Assembly: GCF_963169125.1 (NCBI RefSeq)
Contig: NC_084796.1
Span: forward strand, 92,178,888 to 92,242,887
From: Humulus lupulus
Taxonomy: Eukaryota > Streptophyta > Magnoliopsida > Rosales > Cannabaceae
DNA length: 64,000 bases
Direction: 5' to 3'
Shown: in pieces, positions 12,131 through 21,829 of the stretch
Position numbering within the stretch: position 1 is the stretch's first letter
How the letters are laid out: every line of letters starts with the position of its first letter
Program-made: the position numbers and the translations under genes
The notes under the pieces: generated by a model
What the model was told of the DNA's origin: nothing
Seen by the model: the letters and a program-made list of their open reading frames with translations, nothing else
Databases searched by the model: none

Positions 12131-13086
12131 AGTTTTTTGAAAATTAGAATTATAAAAGATAAGAGACCTTAGAAAGAAAGCATTAGAAATAATCACACAA
12201 CTAATTTTACGTGGTTGGGGCGTTAAAGAGCCCTAGTCCACGAGTATGTTGTATTAGAGCTTAAGGAGCTTCAGTAATGGAGTTTTTCTCTGAGTTTGAG
12301 CAGAGTATACGCTTACAAGAGAAAAATCCAACCTCCTCCACAGTGCACAACAGTTCATATTTATAGGCAGTTGAGTGCTCTAGGTTTGGGCCGTACTAAT
12401 CTAGGCCCAATGAGGATATAAACATTATTTGCTCACTGATGGAGGCTTAATACAAAATAGTGTAATAAATAAAATGTACTAATCAGGGCCCATTGGGCCG
12501 GCTGGAGCGTAACCACACTATAAGACTGACAGCAGTACGCAGCGTCAGTTCGGTTTGCGTGGGCTTCTGAGGAGATCCGGGGCACAGGATCCGTCAGAGT
12601 AATGGCAGTACGGTTCTGAAATAACGACATACATTCCGTATGTAACCTCTTTTGCAGGTTAGTTGTGGGGACAAAAGTTCGTGTTTCTCTGGGTGATGTC
12701 AGTATCAAGGAAAACTTATCAAACCCAACCTGGTCGCTTGGTCCAGGTTCGTTTACTAACATCCCTATTCATTTACCAAGACCCTGGTTCGTTTACCATG
12801 ATCCGGGTTCGTCTACTGTCGTCCCAGTCTATTTTTAGACTTGGAGGAATTAATATCCTTATAGCATCTCGGACACACCATGCAAAGGGTCCGGGAAGAT
12901 GAAACATGCCAACCTCACGGTCCCGACTTTCACTCTGGCACAACATTTAGGTTGTACCGATATTTGGGCCATCGAGACTCATGCCCTCTCCGTCTATTGG
13001 GCCCGATCTTGGCCTTAAGTCCCTTCAGGGTGGCCCATGTAATAAATGTGCAGATCCGCGAATGGAGGGAGGAAATGGGGATAACA
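12131..13086 (-). repeat. Tat 3' LTR
   Basis: Minus-strand LTR starting TGTTATCC at 13086, directly after the polypurine tract. A TATA box TATAAATA (minus strand, 12365-12358) lies in its second half. After that comes a stretch with TTTACGTGGTTG and, reversed, CGTGGACTAGGGC that recurs in related form in the LTR at 38.7-39.5 kb. Short direct repeats GGTTCGTTTACC occur around 12745-12810 inside it and again outside at about 13265-13315. The far end at about 12131 is set only by where copia RT resumes. Confidence 0.75.
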
Positions 13087-13670
13087 TTTACCCCCCAAGC
13101 CTTTATCTGTGCTTGTGCAGTAAAGGCTTGCTTCCTTTCCCAGATCAATTCTCGACATCCTGGTTCGTTCCTCAGGCGACAGGTCCATTTTCATGGGGGA
13201 TTGATTGCTAGGAACTTGTATAAAAAGCAACAAAGTCAGCATCCCTGATCAAATCCTAAAGGCTCGATCCATTTACCAGGACCCTGGTTCGTTTACCAGA
13301 GCCCAGGTTCATTTACTTCAAGGTCGTTTGGATGATCCTTGAACTTTCAACTTCATCATGTTACACACACGTGTCTATAACTGGCATGTCTATGGTTATC
13401 ATGTCGGCAACGAAACGTCAGCGTAAATTCTGAAGCGTCCCATCTGTATGAATGAATCCTTTAATATTCCCACATTATTAAGGACCGTTGGATGGGATGA
13501 ATTTTGAAATGCCTTTCCTTAGGACCGTTGGATCGAGGTGGCGCAGATCATGATTTGGGGAACCAGCGATCCGATACTCGAGTGGGCTAATTAAAACCCC
13601 TGCATGATCTGGGACCGTCCGATGTGGGGGATCATTCCGAACCGTTAGATAAAAAACATGCTTTTGGTCC

Positions 13671-13680
13671 TTATAAATAC
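13671..13680 (+). promoter_or_regulatory. TATA box of the antisense ORF
   Basis: TTATAAATACCCC lies about 75 bases before the first ATG (13745) of the plus-strand antisense gene. The intervening leader is rich in A, C and T, like a plant 5' UTR. The box is outside the LTR and points against the element's own transcription, so the antisense gene seems to carry its own promoter. Confidence 0.55.
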
Positions 13681-13744
13681 CCCAAGATTTTTATTTACAA
13701 ATTTTACGCATTTTGAACAACCGAAACCACAAAGAGAACTTTTA

Positions 13745-16700
13745 ATGTCTGAGCTCGCCGACAAAATTCTCCGTCAACTACTCTGTCTTCGTCGTCGTCT
13801 CTTTCTGACGCATCTGATTTCTGTGCCCCCGCCCGAAAGTGTGACCTCGGCTCGATCATTGGACGAACATCTGTGTCCCCTCGTCCTGTTCAAGACTGTG
13901 ATTCTGCCGTCCCTGTCGCCAGAAACACGTCACCCTCCATGATCAGCACTTTACAGTAAGTTTCCCCAACCTTTCAATTATGTTTTCTCGTGCCTATCAT
14001 TTTGTGATGTCGCATTTGTAACTATAGGGTTGTTAGAGCCGGGGCCACCATTTAGGGTGGCTCTGGGTGTACTAGAATAGTAGAGCAAATTGTCTGGGTC
14101 GTCCTGGTTCCTTTCAGGTCCGTGTTGTCCTTGAAAAAACGGTAATAGGCCAACTTGGAGAAACTTTAGCAAACCTCTTCTTATTTGTTTCCAATCAGAG
14201 TTCTGGGGATCTTTGGTTATCCTGGATTTAATCCGAAGGGGACTCTACCAAGTAGTTCATAGGAGAGCCCTCGTACCTGAACCAAACTTTTTGGGTTTTG
14301 GTGCTAACTACTTGGTTATTTGCTTCCTTTTCTTTTGTTCCCAGATCATTAGTCATGAGTCACGGCGTTACCCTCCATCTGGAGGAGTATGTCCAATTGG
14401 CCCCTTTCGTCCTAGAAGGACATAAACACCCCAGTGGCAACACATAAGAGATGGATGGGGAGAAGAATTTGTTTTGGAACTACCGGATTCTCGACGTTCT
14501 GGAGAGGCACTTGGGAGTGGAGTCCACTCCCAGAATCTTTTATAACTGTCTGGCTAGGAAGGAGGAAAAGGCCCACACCAGCATGGGCGAATTTGGGGCC
14601 TGGAGCATGGGCCACATCAGTGCGGGAACCACTCTCCCGCTTCACAACTATTTTGTGCAGTTCCTGAAGTTTGTGGGGATCGCGCCCTTTTAACTCCTGC
14701 CCCAAGCTTACCGATTTCTCGTGGGATGGCGTATCTTTTGCGTGGCGAGGGAGATACCAGAGCCGACCCCAACAAAGATGTTATACTTTTATAAGCTGGA
14801 GCCGCAACTTAATGCAAAGGATAACACCCGGGATGGCTTCTACAGACACAAGCCTTGCAGCAATTATCCTGCTCCCACCAGCTCCTAGAAACACTCCCGG
14901 ATGTCAGACACTATTGGTTTATGACATCCGGGTTCCTTTTGGATAAGAACCCCACGCTGATGCTGGACTTCCAGCGAGTGGGTAAGTATTCTTTTTTTTC
15001 TTAGTCCTGTTCGTTATTTTCATTCTTTCTGTTATCCACTTTCGACTTTTATTCCTGGAGGACAGGACAATATGCCCAGACCCCTCTCACACAGTCAATC
15101 CTTGACTGGAAGAAGTTCTACGCCACTTTAAGTACGGAAGATCTTGACGTAGGAAGCTACGTAAACACTGCCAACCTGGAAACAATTGGGATGTTGGCGG
15201 CCAATCAGACAATAGTGGCCCCTAGCCTCCGTGGGCTGCAATGTGAGAAGGACTCGGCCTTGAGGGAGGAGCTGACTCTCGTCCATATCGAGGCCGTGGA
15301 GGCCGTGGCCCGGGCAGACGTGGCGAAAAAGAAGAGGATCAATCCCAACAAATGGAGAGGGCCACCTCCAAGGAGTTGGATGCCCTCTTTGAAGAGGCCC
15401 AGCCGAACACGGGGGCTCCCGGGGCTAGTATATCAGGGCAAGGTAATTCTCCTTTGCTTTTGACTAATGCTCCCCATTTTGGGGACTTAGTTAGGGATAG
15501 ACTAGTTTATCGAGGCCACCTATTTGGGGCCGTTAGAGAAATGGGACCTTCATCCCCCATCGTCGTAGATCCGGAGACTCTCATGTACTCGTCCGAGTTC
15601 CTTCAATATGGTAACTTCTTGGACCTAGACGACATGGGAGACCGAATCCATTCCTTCGCTTTAGGAGATTTGAGTCGAGCCCGAATTCTAGATAAGGATT
15701 CGTCCCGGAGTACCTTAGACTAGTTTTTTAATTACTTCTTATCCTCACTCGTATAGTTTGTTGACTTTCTTTTTTATTTTCTATTTCAGAAGATTCCGAC
15801 ATGTCCATTCCCGTGGCAAAGATGAAGCAGGCCATGGAGGCCCGGGCGGCCAAGTCCAGGGTGTCGGCGAAGAAAGCCACCAAAGGTGTGCCCAAGAACA
15901 AGGTGTTGGATTTGATCCTTGGGGGCTCGATGCCAGAGGCGGATGTTGTCGAGGCGGCTCCTACCGCGATCCCTCTTACAACAGTATGCACCGAAACCGC
16001 CTCGTCTCAACCTTCTCATTTTCTCGTTATTGACATGGAGTAAGAGCTTCTGGCGAGTCAGAGGTCAGAGAAAAGAGCTGCGGACTTGGCTGCTGATGAC
16101 TCCGCGAACCGGGCCAAGAGGGCTAAACCCAAGGACCCTTCCTTGGCTGAAGAGAACTCTTCCAAGGAAAGCCAGCTTGCCACTCGGGAGCTCCCAGAAG
16201 CTTCCACGCTTCCCGTCAATCCAGCTCTCCCCGAGGAGGGGGACATGGTCCTCCGAGATGAGGGATTGAGGATGGTATCTCGGGCCTGGGAGGATGGCCG
16301 GGACAAAAGGGAGGAGGTCTACTGGGCACTGATGATCCGACGCAAGGTGGAGTTCGCCAAGCGCCCAGCCGCTTTTAGTGCCCTTCAGTCGATCATGGAT
16401 TGGCTCATTGCTGAGACCGGATTTCGCCCCAAACTGGGGCAGGACACGACCCCACTTGCCACGGATCTGTTGGAGCAGGTTCGGACTACCATGTCCAACC
16501 TTCAACTGAAACGATACGCCACCTTGGCTAACTGGGATGCCTTGTTCATCTCCCAGGCTATCTGTCACCAGGCCACCGCTGTAAGTTATCTGTCCATATC
16601 TTCCTCTGCTTTTCATATTTTTAACCCGTATGTTTTCTAACTTTGATTTGTTCCAGGACACCTTACTGGCCCATCAGAATGCCGACTTGGTGGAAGAGAT

Positions 16701-17274
16701 GGAGATGAGGCTGGAGACGAGCCAGCTGGAATTGGAGGGGGCTATGAACCAGCGGGAAGCCACCCTGGCCAAGGAGGTTGCTCAACCCAAAGCGGACCGC
16801 GAGGAGGCTGCCTGGGCTTGATTGCAACTTGAAGAGACTCTGTCCCAGAAGGAAGTTGACCACAAGAGGTTGGTGGATAGTCTGGAGGTGGAATATCATC
16901 GAGTTCGGGGCTCTGAGGCATCATCGAAGATCCTCCTGGAGGCAGCCGAAGCCCAATCTCGCCAGGATTGGGAGAAGATCACCTCTCTTGAATCTCGGGT
17001 CCAGGAACTGGACAAACTGCTTCAGCAAGAGGTGAAAATGCACGAGGAGGCTTGCCAAGGGAAAGAGCAGGCGGATGCCTTGTTGGAGGCCACCTTCGAG
17101 GAGGCTATTTACATGGTTTGGCTCCAGGACAAGAACATGAACCTCCTGCTTTACCCCGATCCCACCGCAAAGAGAGCTGAGTTTGAGGCTAAGGAGAAAG
17201 CTGACGCGGAGCCCTTGGCCGAGGAGGAGATAGATGGGGCCAACCCAGAGGCATCAGGGCACAACGAAGCCTAG
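13745..17274 (+). pseudogene. Tat antisense ORF (aORF), multi-exon, coiled coil
   Basis: A spliced gene antisense to the Tat element. Plausible exons are 13745-13955, 14345-14981, 15066 to 15442 or 15720, 15790-16580 and 16657-17274. They are separated by introns with GTAAG-type donors and polypyrimidine-AG acceptors. Exon 1 needs one frame change to keep a serine-rich coding frame. Exon 2 holds the conserved block (YVQLAPF, then GTTLPLHNYF and FVGIAPF) seen in putative plant transposon/retrotransposon proteins. Exon 3 is mixed, exon 4 is basic and Ala/Lys-rich, and exon 5 is a long heptad coiled coil ending at TAG 17272-17274. Function is unknown. Similar proteins occur in Retand-type elements. 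At least five in-frame stops (near 14430, 14692, 14890, 16040 and 16818) kill it. Confidence 0.72.
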
Positions 17275-17449
17275 GCCCGGGTCTTTTACTTGTTTTTCTT
17301 TCTCTTTTTTTTTTTGTAACACTTTTATGGACGTAGGTGCGTCCAAGACAATTTTTATGTGTATCTATTTTATTTTTTGCACAAGTTTTTCCCGTTCCAT
17401 CCGTTAGAATTTCACTAAGTGTTTTACTACCTTGCATGAATGAGTCGAA

Positions 17450-18135
17450 TGTTCGGTCCTGGTTCCAACGGTCGGAACCATTGGGGAAAAGTTGTAGAAA
17501 ACATTTATCTCGTCTGGGGATCCATGTTTGGGTCTTTATGGTCTGGAGTGAGTCACCTTGACTATATAACACGGGCTCCAACGTCCTGGACCATCATAGA
17601 TCTCTTTTTACATTTTAACTTATTAACTCGCTTTAATCCTGTTGTTCAGGTTCCAATGGTCTAGGCCACTAGAGAGTTAACAACTGTCACCAAATTTGTT
17701 TGTCCTGATTCTGGTGTTCACGTTCCAATGGCTTGGGCCATAAGAGATTAGTTGATTAGCTTATTTTTGACCTATGGGTAAGGTTCGCACGGCCTGGGCC
17801 ATTTATAAGACTAATTTTAGATAACTCATACCTAGGACTCTCCTTCCAATGGTTCTGGGCCATTATAGGGAAGGCGTTGATAGGTATTTGGTTATTTGGG
17901 ACCATGTTCGGTCGACTGATTTTCAATTTTTTTATACTCTCGGACCATGTATGTCCGAGTTGGGACTGGGGCTGAGTCTTGTATCCTATTAAGACTAGGT
18001 CTGAGCCTTGCGTCCTATCAGGTCCGCATCCCCCGGACCATGAATGTCCAGGTTAGGGACTAGGCCTGAGCCTTTCGTCCTGTCGGGTTTGTACCCCCCG
18101 GACCATGTATGTCCCGGTTGGGACTAGGCCTGAGC
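17450..18135 (+). repeat. Degenerate tandem repeats in Tat integrase-aORF spacer
   Basis: Two related arrays. From about 17450 to 17880, six units at 60-110 base spacing share GTTCCAATGGTCTGGGCCAT and then AGAGA. From about 17940 to 18135, three units share GGACCATGTATGTCC, then GGGACTAGGCCTGAGCC, then TCCTGTCGGG (starts near 17943, 18037 and 18100). Such arrays in the spacer next to the 3' end are known in Tat-lineage elements and can seed satellite DNA. Confidence 0.75.
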
Positions 18136-18445
18136 CTTGAATCCTTTTGTTAGGAGTTGGGTTTCTGCTCCCCCCAGTCTATACAGTCCGAACTAGGACT
18201 AAACTTTGCGTTTGGCATCCTGTTTGTTTTTGTTCCCAGACTTGTTCGTCCAAATGGTTATACCCCCCTAAGTGAGGGAAGACTGTAGTCTTGGGTAACT
18301 TGTTTGTGAAGACGGACGCGAACTTTCATTTCTTTACAATATTTCTTTATGATGTTTTGTACACATAATTTTCATTGAATAAGAAACAGCCCTGGGGCGT
18401 ACATTGTTTAAAAGAAAAATTAAAAATAAGAACATGTCCTCCTAA

Positions 18446-19005
18446 CTATTTATAGTACTTACGGAGGTGTTCTGCATTCTAGGCCCTTGGGACCTTTGTT
18501 CCGTCAAGCTGCCTTAAGCGATATGTTCCCAGACACACTTCATGTTGGATTTCGTATGGTCCTTCCCAGTTTAGGCCTAGAACCCCCACTCCCAGATCTT
18601 GGGTTGTAGGGAAGACTCTTCTCAGGACCAGATCATTGGTTTCAAACCTTCGGCTCTTAACTTTAGAGTTAAAATGTCAGAAAATCTTGCCTTGATACAT
18701 CTTCAGCTAAACCTGGGACTCTTCCCGGATCTCTTCAATGAGGTCTAAAGATTCTTGGAGTAAGGTGTGGTTCTGGGTGGGATCATACGTGTCCTGTCGG
18801 TGGGACGAGACAGTTGTTTCCACTGGGATGACTGCTTTGCATCCGTATAGCATGGAGTATGGAGTATGCCCGGTAGACGTTCTTTTGGTTGTCTGGTATG
18901 CCCATAGTACGCGAGGCAGCTCTTCCGGCCACTTTCTTTTGCAGGCTTGAAGCTTTTTCTTCAATGTTCCCTTCAATCTTGTTCACGGCCTCTGTTTGCC
19001 CATTC
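18446..19005 (-). pseudogene. Ty3/gypsy (Tat) integrase C-terminal part
   Basis: Minus-strand reading from 19005: NGQTEAVNKI, then KRKWPEELPRVLWAYQTT and STGHTPYSMLYG (18930-18850). This is the end of the integrase catalytic core, with E of the DDE triad in GQTEAVN. After this come the RRFETNDLVLRRVF region and the terminal LNWEGPYEI, GTYRL and NAEHLRKYYK, with TAG at 18448-18446. Typical Tat/Athila-type integrases end exactly this way, without a chromodomain. In-frame stops occur near 18707, 18675 and 18488, and a small frame break lies near 18976. The first two catalytic aspartates are gone with the truncation. Confidence 0.88.
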
Positions 19006-19253
19006 ACCTTTCTCATCAGTGATCTGAACATTCTTTGATGGTAGAGCCTTTGATCTAAATACGTATCCTTCAAGATCATAGCCACGGATCACTGGAATAA
19101 GTTGGGCTGGCCATGAAATGTAGTTGTATTTTTCATGCTTGATAGAGATATAGCAACACGAGATGCAATAGAGGAGGACGAAGCATAGATTGAACGAAAA
19201 TAGAGGAAGAAGAAGAAGTATAGGTCGCCATGGATTTCTGGAATTGGATACCA
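19006..19253 (-). pseudogene. Copia primer-binding site and gag N-terminal fragment
   Basis: Immediately inside the 5' LTR the minus strand reads TGGTATCC (primer-binding site, complementary to initiator tRNA-Met). A leader and a gag start follow, with SIKHEKYNYISWPAQLIPVIRGYDLEGYV-like content in two pieces. The YxxW...GYDL pattern is the N-terminal motif of copia gag (UBN2-like). One frame change is needed. The frame stops making copia sense at about 19005, where the Tat integrase begins. Confidence 0.72.
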
Positions 19254-19477
19254 AGTTAAGAATCAAAGAAACTCAAACTCAAAAGTGCAAAGAATGAATG
19301 AGCTCTCAGCAAAAACTCTTTAGAGCATAAGATTATTATTTATATGCCTTAGCAAACAGGCTAACAGATTCTAACAATATCCCACACCATTCGATGAGTG
19401 GTTTAGCAGTCTAACTTCCTAACTAATTTCTAACAACTCAATGTAAATATAGAGGATTCTCTAACTGATCCTCAACA
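19254..19477 (-). repeat. Copia 5' LTR (224 bp)
   Basis: Partner of 10480-10703, of equal length. It starts TGTTGAGG on the minus strand at 19477 and ends at the primer-binding site. Outside it, at 19478, antisense-ORF sequence of a second Tat element begins, so the copia element sits in or against that Tat element. Confidence 0.88.
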
Positions 19478-19537
19478 AAGCAACATATGCACAATCTTAA
19501 CAAGAAATAAAAATTACAAAAAGAAGACAAGCATAGT

Positions 19538-20363
19538 CTAGATACCATCTTCTAAATCCATTATTGTAGAAGAGTTTTTACCCACAAGTCTTAATGCTGA
19601 AGGAGGTGGAACCTCAGTGTAATTAGCTGGTGTAGCCTTAGGCGCTTTCACAGGAGCTACCTCTTCTGTATTCTTTTTAACTCTAGGATCCATAGGGTCC
19701 TCTACCACTAGTTTTGCATTTGACTCCTCTGTATGTTCATCATCCACCATATAGAGGAAACGAAGCCTGTCGTCTCTTCTATGATGAATGTCCAGATGTA
19801 TATCCGTTTGGGGTTATTTGAAAGGGGGCAACTCCAAAATAGTTGGCCACCCCCTGAAAAAATGAGTGGAGAGGCAAGGTAGCCCCTGCCTCGATGTGAA
19901 ACCTGGACAGGGCGCTGAAGACGCCTCCAGGCAGATTCGCCCTTTGGTCTTGGTTGGGTCTGACTAGGGTCACCCCTGTGAGATCGTATTTCCTTATATA
20001 ATTGGCGATCATTCTGATCGTCACTCTGCTCTCAGGGACTAAGTGCCACTCAACATTTGGCTGAATGGCATGTCGGGGTCGAGCATGTCTTTGGATGTTG
20101 GGGTCAGGAGCATTTTCATCTCGACCACTGGTCGAGGGAGCATCAGCCGAAGGAGTGGGCTGATGAGAAAGATCGGAGGTTCTCCTTTTCTGGGCTTTGG
20201 TTTTGGTGCGAGCCATGTTTTGAGTCAAGATAGGGGAAGTGTTTGGATTGGTACGAGAAAATGGGATTTCGGGTATCAATGACGAGGGTTGTTCTTTGTC
20301 CTCGAGCAGTTGAGCTAGCAGGTCGTCATCGATGGGTCTTTCTCCTCCCCACGGGTCTTGCAT
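19538..20363 (-). pseudogene. Second Tat antisense ORF
   Basis: Minus-strand gene of about 275 codons. It starts at ATG 20363-20361. Its N-terminal part is low-complexity and rich in Ser, Pro and Thr (ARTKTKAQKRRT near 20210). The conserved block carries GATLPLHSFF and NYFGVAPFQITPNGY (19880-19790), clearly alike to GTTLPLHNYF and FVGIAPF of the antisense ORF at 14.6 kb. A single one-base frame change at about 19790-19800 joins it to a C-terminal stretch running to TAG at about 19538. Function unknown. Family membership rests on the shared block and the same position between integrase side and 3' LTR. Confidence 0.68.
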
Positions 20364-20964
20364 GTAAACTGCAAACAGAGAAAGGAGGAGATAAGCCGCA
20401 CAGCCTGGGAACTTATGTTGAAAGTTGGAATAACGTTGCTCGCGTCTACGACCTGCAGCATTCTAACCGAAACACTAAGTTTTATGCGAACTGTTTGAAA
20501 AACGGATCAAAAAGTGAAAGTAAAAAGTTTTTCGGAAAAAAGCTTTTTCAACTCCAAAGGGGCGGGAAAAACCCAGTTTTTCAGCTAGCCTAAAAATCGA
20601 ATCTTTACTTCGATTTTACGCCCTAAACCTATGATCTTGACTATCAAACTGATTCCTAACTTCTACATAGCGAAACTAAACTACCCTATCAAGCATCAAA
20701 CGGTATACACAAAATCCTCATGAATTTTTACCCAAGAACACGAAAAGTTTCAGAACTCAAAAGCAGTATGCATGGCATCTCAAAGGGTTTAAAAGTCGAA
20801 GAAATTTACTTGGATGAAGGTTGGAGGTTCTGAAATGGAACGACTTTGGGCGTGCAGACAAAGGACCCTTAGCGAGGAGACGAAAGACCTTCAAGGTTTT
20901 GAGCTCTGAGATATAGTTCTTGGCAAGAAAATGGCGTGTAAAAAGTTAAAAAGTAAATATGAGG

Positions 20965-20974
20965 ATTATTTATA
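20965..20974 (-). promoter_or_regulatory. Candidate TATA box for second antisense ORF
   Basis: TATAAATAAT on the minus strand, about 600 bases before the ATG at 20363 and about 235 bases inside the polypurine tract. A long A/T/C-rich leader and an acceptor-like TTTGCAG just before the ATG suggest a 5' UTR intron. Confidence 0.45.
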
Positions 20975-21208
20975 GAAGCTGAGATGTGTTGAAAAAGGGG
21001 AAATCATGAGTTACCTTTTTCAAGGCATGGGGGAGTGTAACAGTCGTTGGAAAGGTTACTTGGAAATCGAAAAGGCATGATTGGACGTGATTAGGTCACA
21101 ATTTTCGAGAACGCACGAGAGGCTCTAACAGATTTCGTGGGGCATACGAAAGGTTAGTTTTCTAAGTTTACATATTGCTGGTTGCAATAAATAAACTTGG
21201 GGAGCAAA

Positions 21209-21795
21209 TGTTTATCCAAAAAATAGATGTTGATGATGTGGCAAGGATTTTCGATACGTGGCTGACACGTAGCAGAGATACTACTCGCCCATCGACCATA
21301 AATATTTCTACATGCGAAGATCAAGTTTTATATACAACCAGACTGGTCGTATACTCCGTTCATTTATGTAAAGATCTGTACAGTTGTAATGATATCCGAG
21401 AATGTGTCTTCATTATGACTTGAAGATCTGTTTATTAAGGAAAGATATTATCATTTGATTTATGTAACCCTCCTTGACCCTATAAATACAGAGGAAAGAG
21501 CTCAAGGAAAAGGATCTTTTTCTCTTTTTCCGAATTATATTACTATTATCCATCGTTTGTATTGTTTTCTTCTTCGAAGGTCTGTGAAATTCAGGAACCC
21601 TAGTTCATTGATCACACCTTTGGAGCTCAATACCAATAATAGTATCAAGTGGATGTAGGTTATTACCAATCACTGGGGCCGAACCACTATAATTCTCTAT
21701 GTTCTTTATTTTCCATTAGATTGTTTTCTCAAGCTCTATATTATTTTCCTGTCGTTTTCTAGACTCCGTGTCGTTGACCAAAACGAGGGTCAACA
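21209..21795 (+). repeat. Tat 3' LTR (587 bp)
   Basis: Starts TGTTTATCC directly after the polypurine-like tract and ends GGGTCAACA. It has a TATA box TATAAATACA (21481-21490). It is homologous along its length to the solo LTR at 56173-56765, with shared blocks such as CGTGGCTGACAC, CCAGACTGGTCG, GTAGGTTATTACC and GGGGCCGAACCACTATAA. It uses the same TGTTATCC-type start as the 13.1-kb LTR. Confidence 0.88.
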
Positions 21796-21829
21796 ATAAG
21801 AAATTAGACTTCGAGTCTAATGTGATAAT

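Larger units (their letters stand above)
12131..19005 (-). mobile_element. Truncated Tat-lineage Ty3/gypsy element with antisense ORF
   Basis: On the minus strand, from 19005 downwards: C-terminal half of integrase (19005-18446), a tandem-repeat-rich spacer (18445-17280), a long gene on the opposite (plus) strand (13745-17274), a polypurine tract reading GCTTGGGGGG (13100-13091) and a 3' LTR (13086-12131). Integrase, then an antisense ORF, then the 3' LTR is the published hallmark of the Tat lineage (Retand and Ogre relatives). The 5' half (LTR, gag, RT) is missing, and the junction at about 19005 falls inside the integrase core. It is embedded in the copia element between its gag and RT. Confidence 0.85.
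10480..19477 (-). mobile_element. Ty1/copia element with 224-bp LTRs, split by Tat insertion
   Basis: A minus-strand copia element. Its two LTR copies, 10480-10703 (3') and 19254-19477 (5'), are the same length and clearly alike. The LTR starts TGTTGAGG (5') or TGTAGAGG (3'). Next to the 5' LTR is a primer-binding site reading TGGTATCC on the minus strand (19253-19246). Next to the 3' LTR is a polypurine tract reading CGTTTGAGGGGAA. A gag start lies at 19245-19006 and RT/RNase H at 12130-10760. The interior from about 12131 to 19005 is a foreign Tat gypsy fragment. Outer flanks read AAGCT (10475-10479) and AAGCA (19478-19482), a possible imperfect TSD. Confidence 0.85.
19478..21795 (+). mobile_element. 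3' end of a second Tat element (plus strand)
   Basis: The arrangement mirrors the 12-19 kb element in the other orientation: antisense ORF on the minus strand (20363-19538), its upstream region with a candidate TATA (20974-20965), a polypurine-like tract ACTTGGGGAGCAAATG (21195-21210), and a 587-bp plus-strand 3' LTR (21209-21795). Everything upstream of 19478 is missing or displaced by the copia insertion. The next five bases after the LTR are ATAAG, but the 5' partner duplication cannot be located. Confidence 0.8.

Noticed and set aside
12880..13248. 122-codon plus-strand frame as an exon of the antisense gene
   Set aside because: It falls across the polypurine tract and U3 of the Tat LTR, before the TATA of the antisense ORF, and has no family resemblance.
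16065..16661. 198-codon minus-strand frame
   Set aside because: Shadow of the antisense ORF exon 4, which has the protein-like composition and splice sites.
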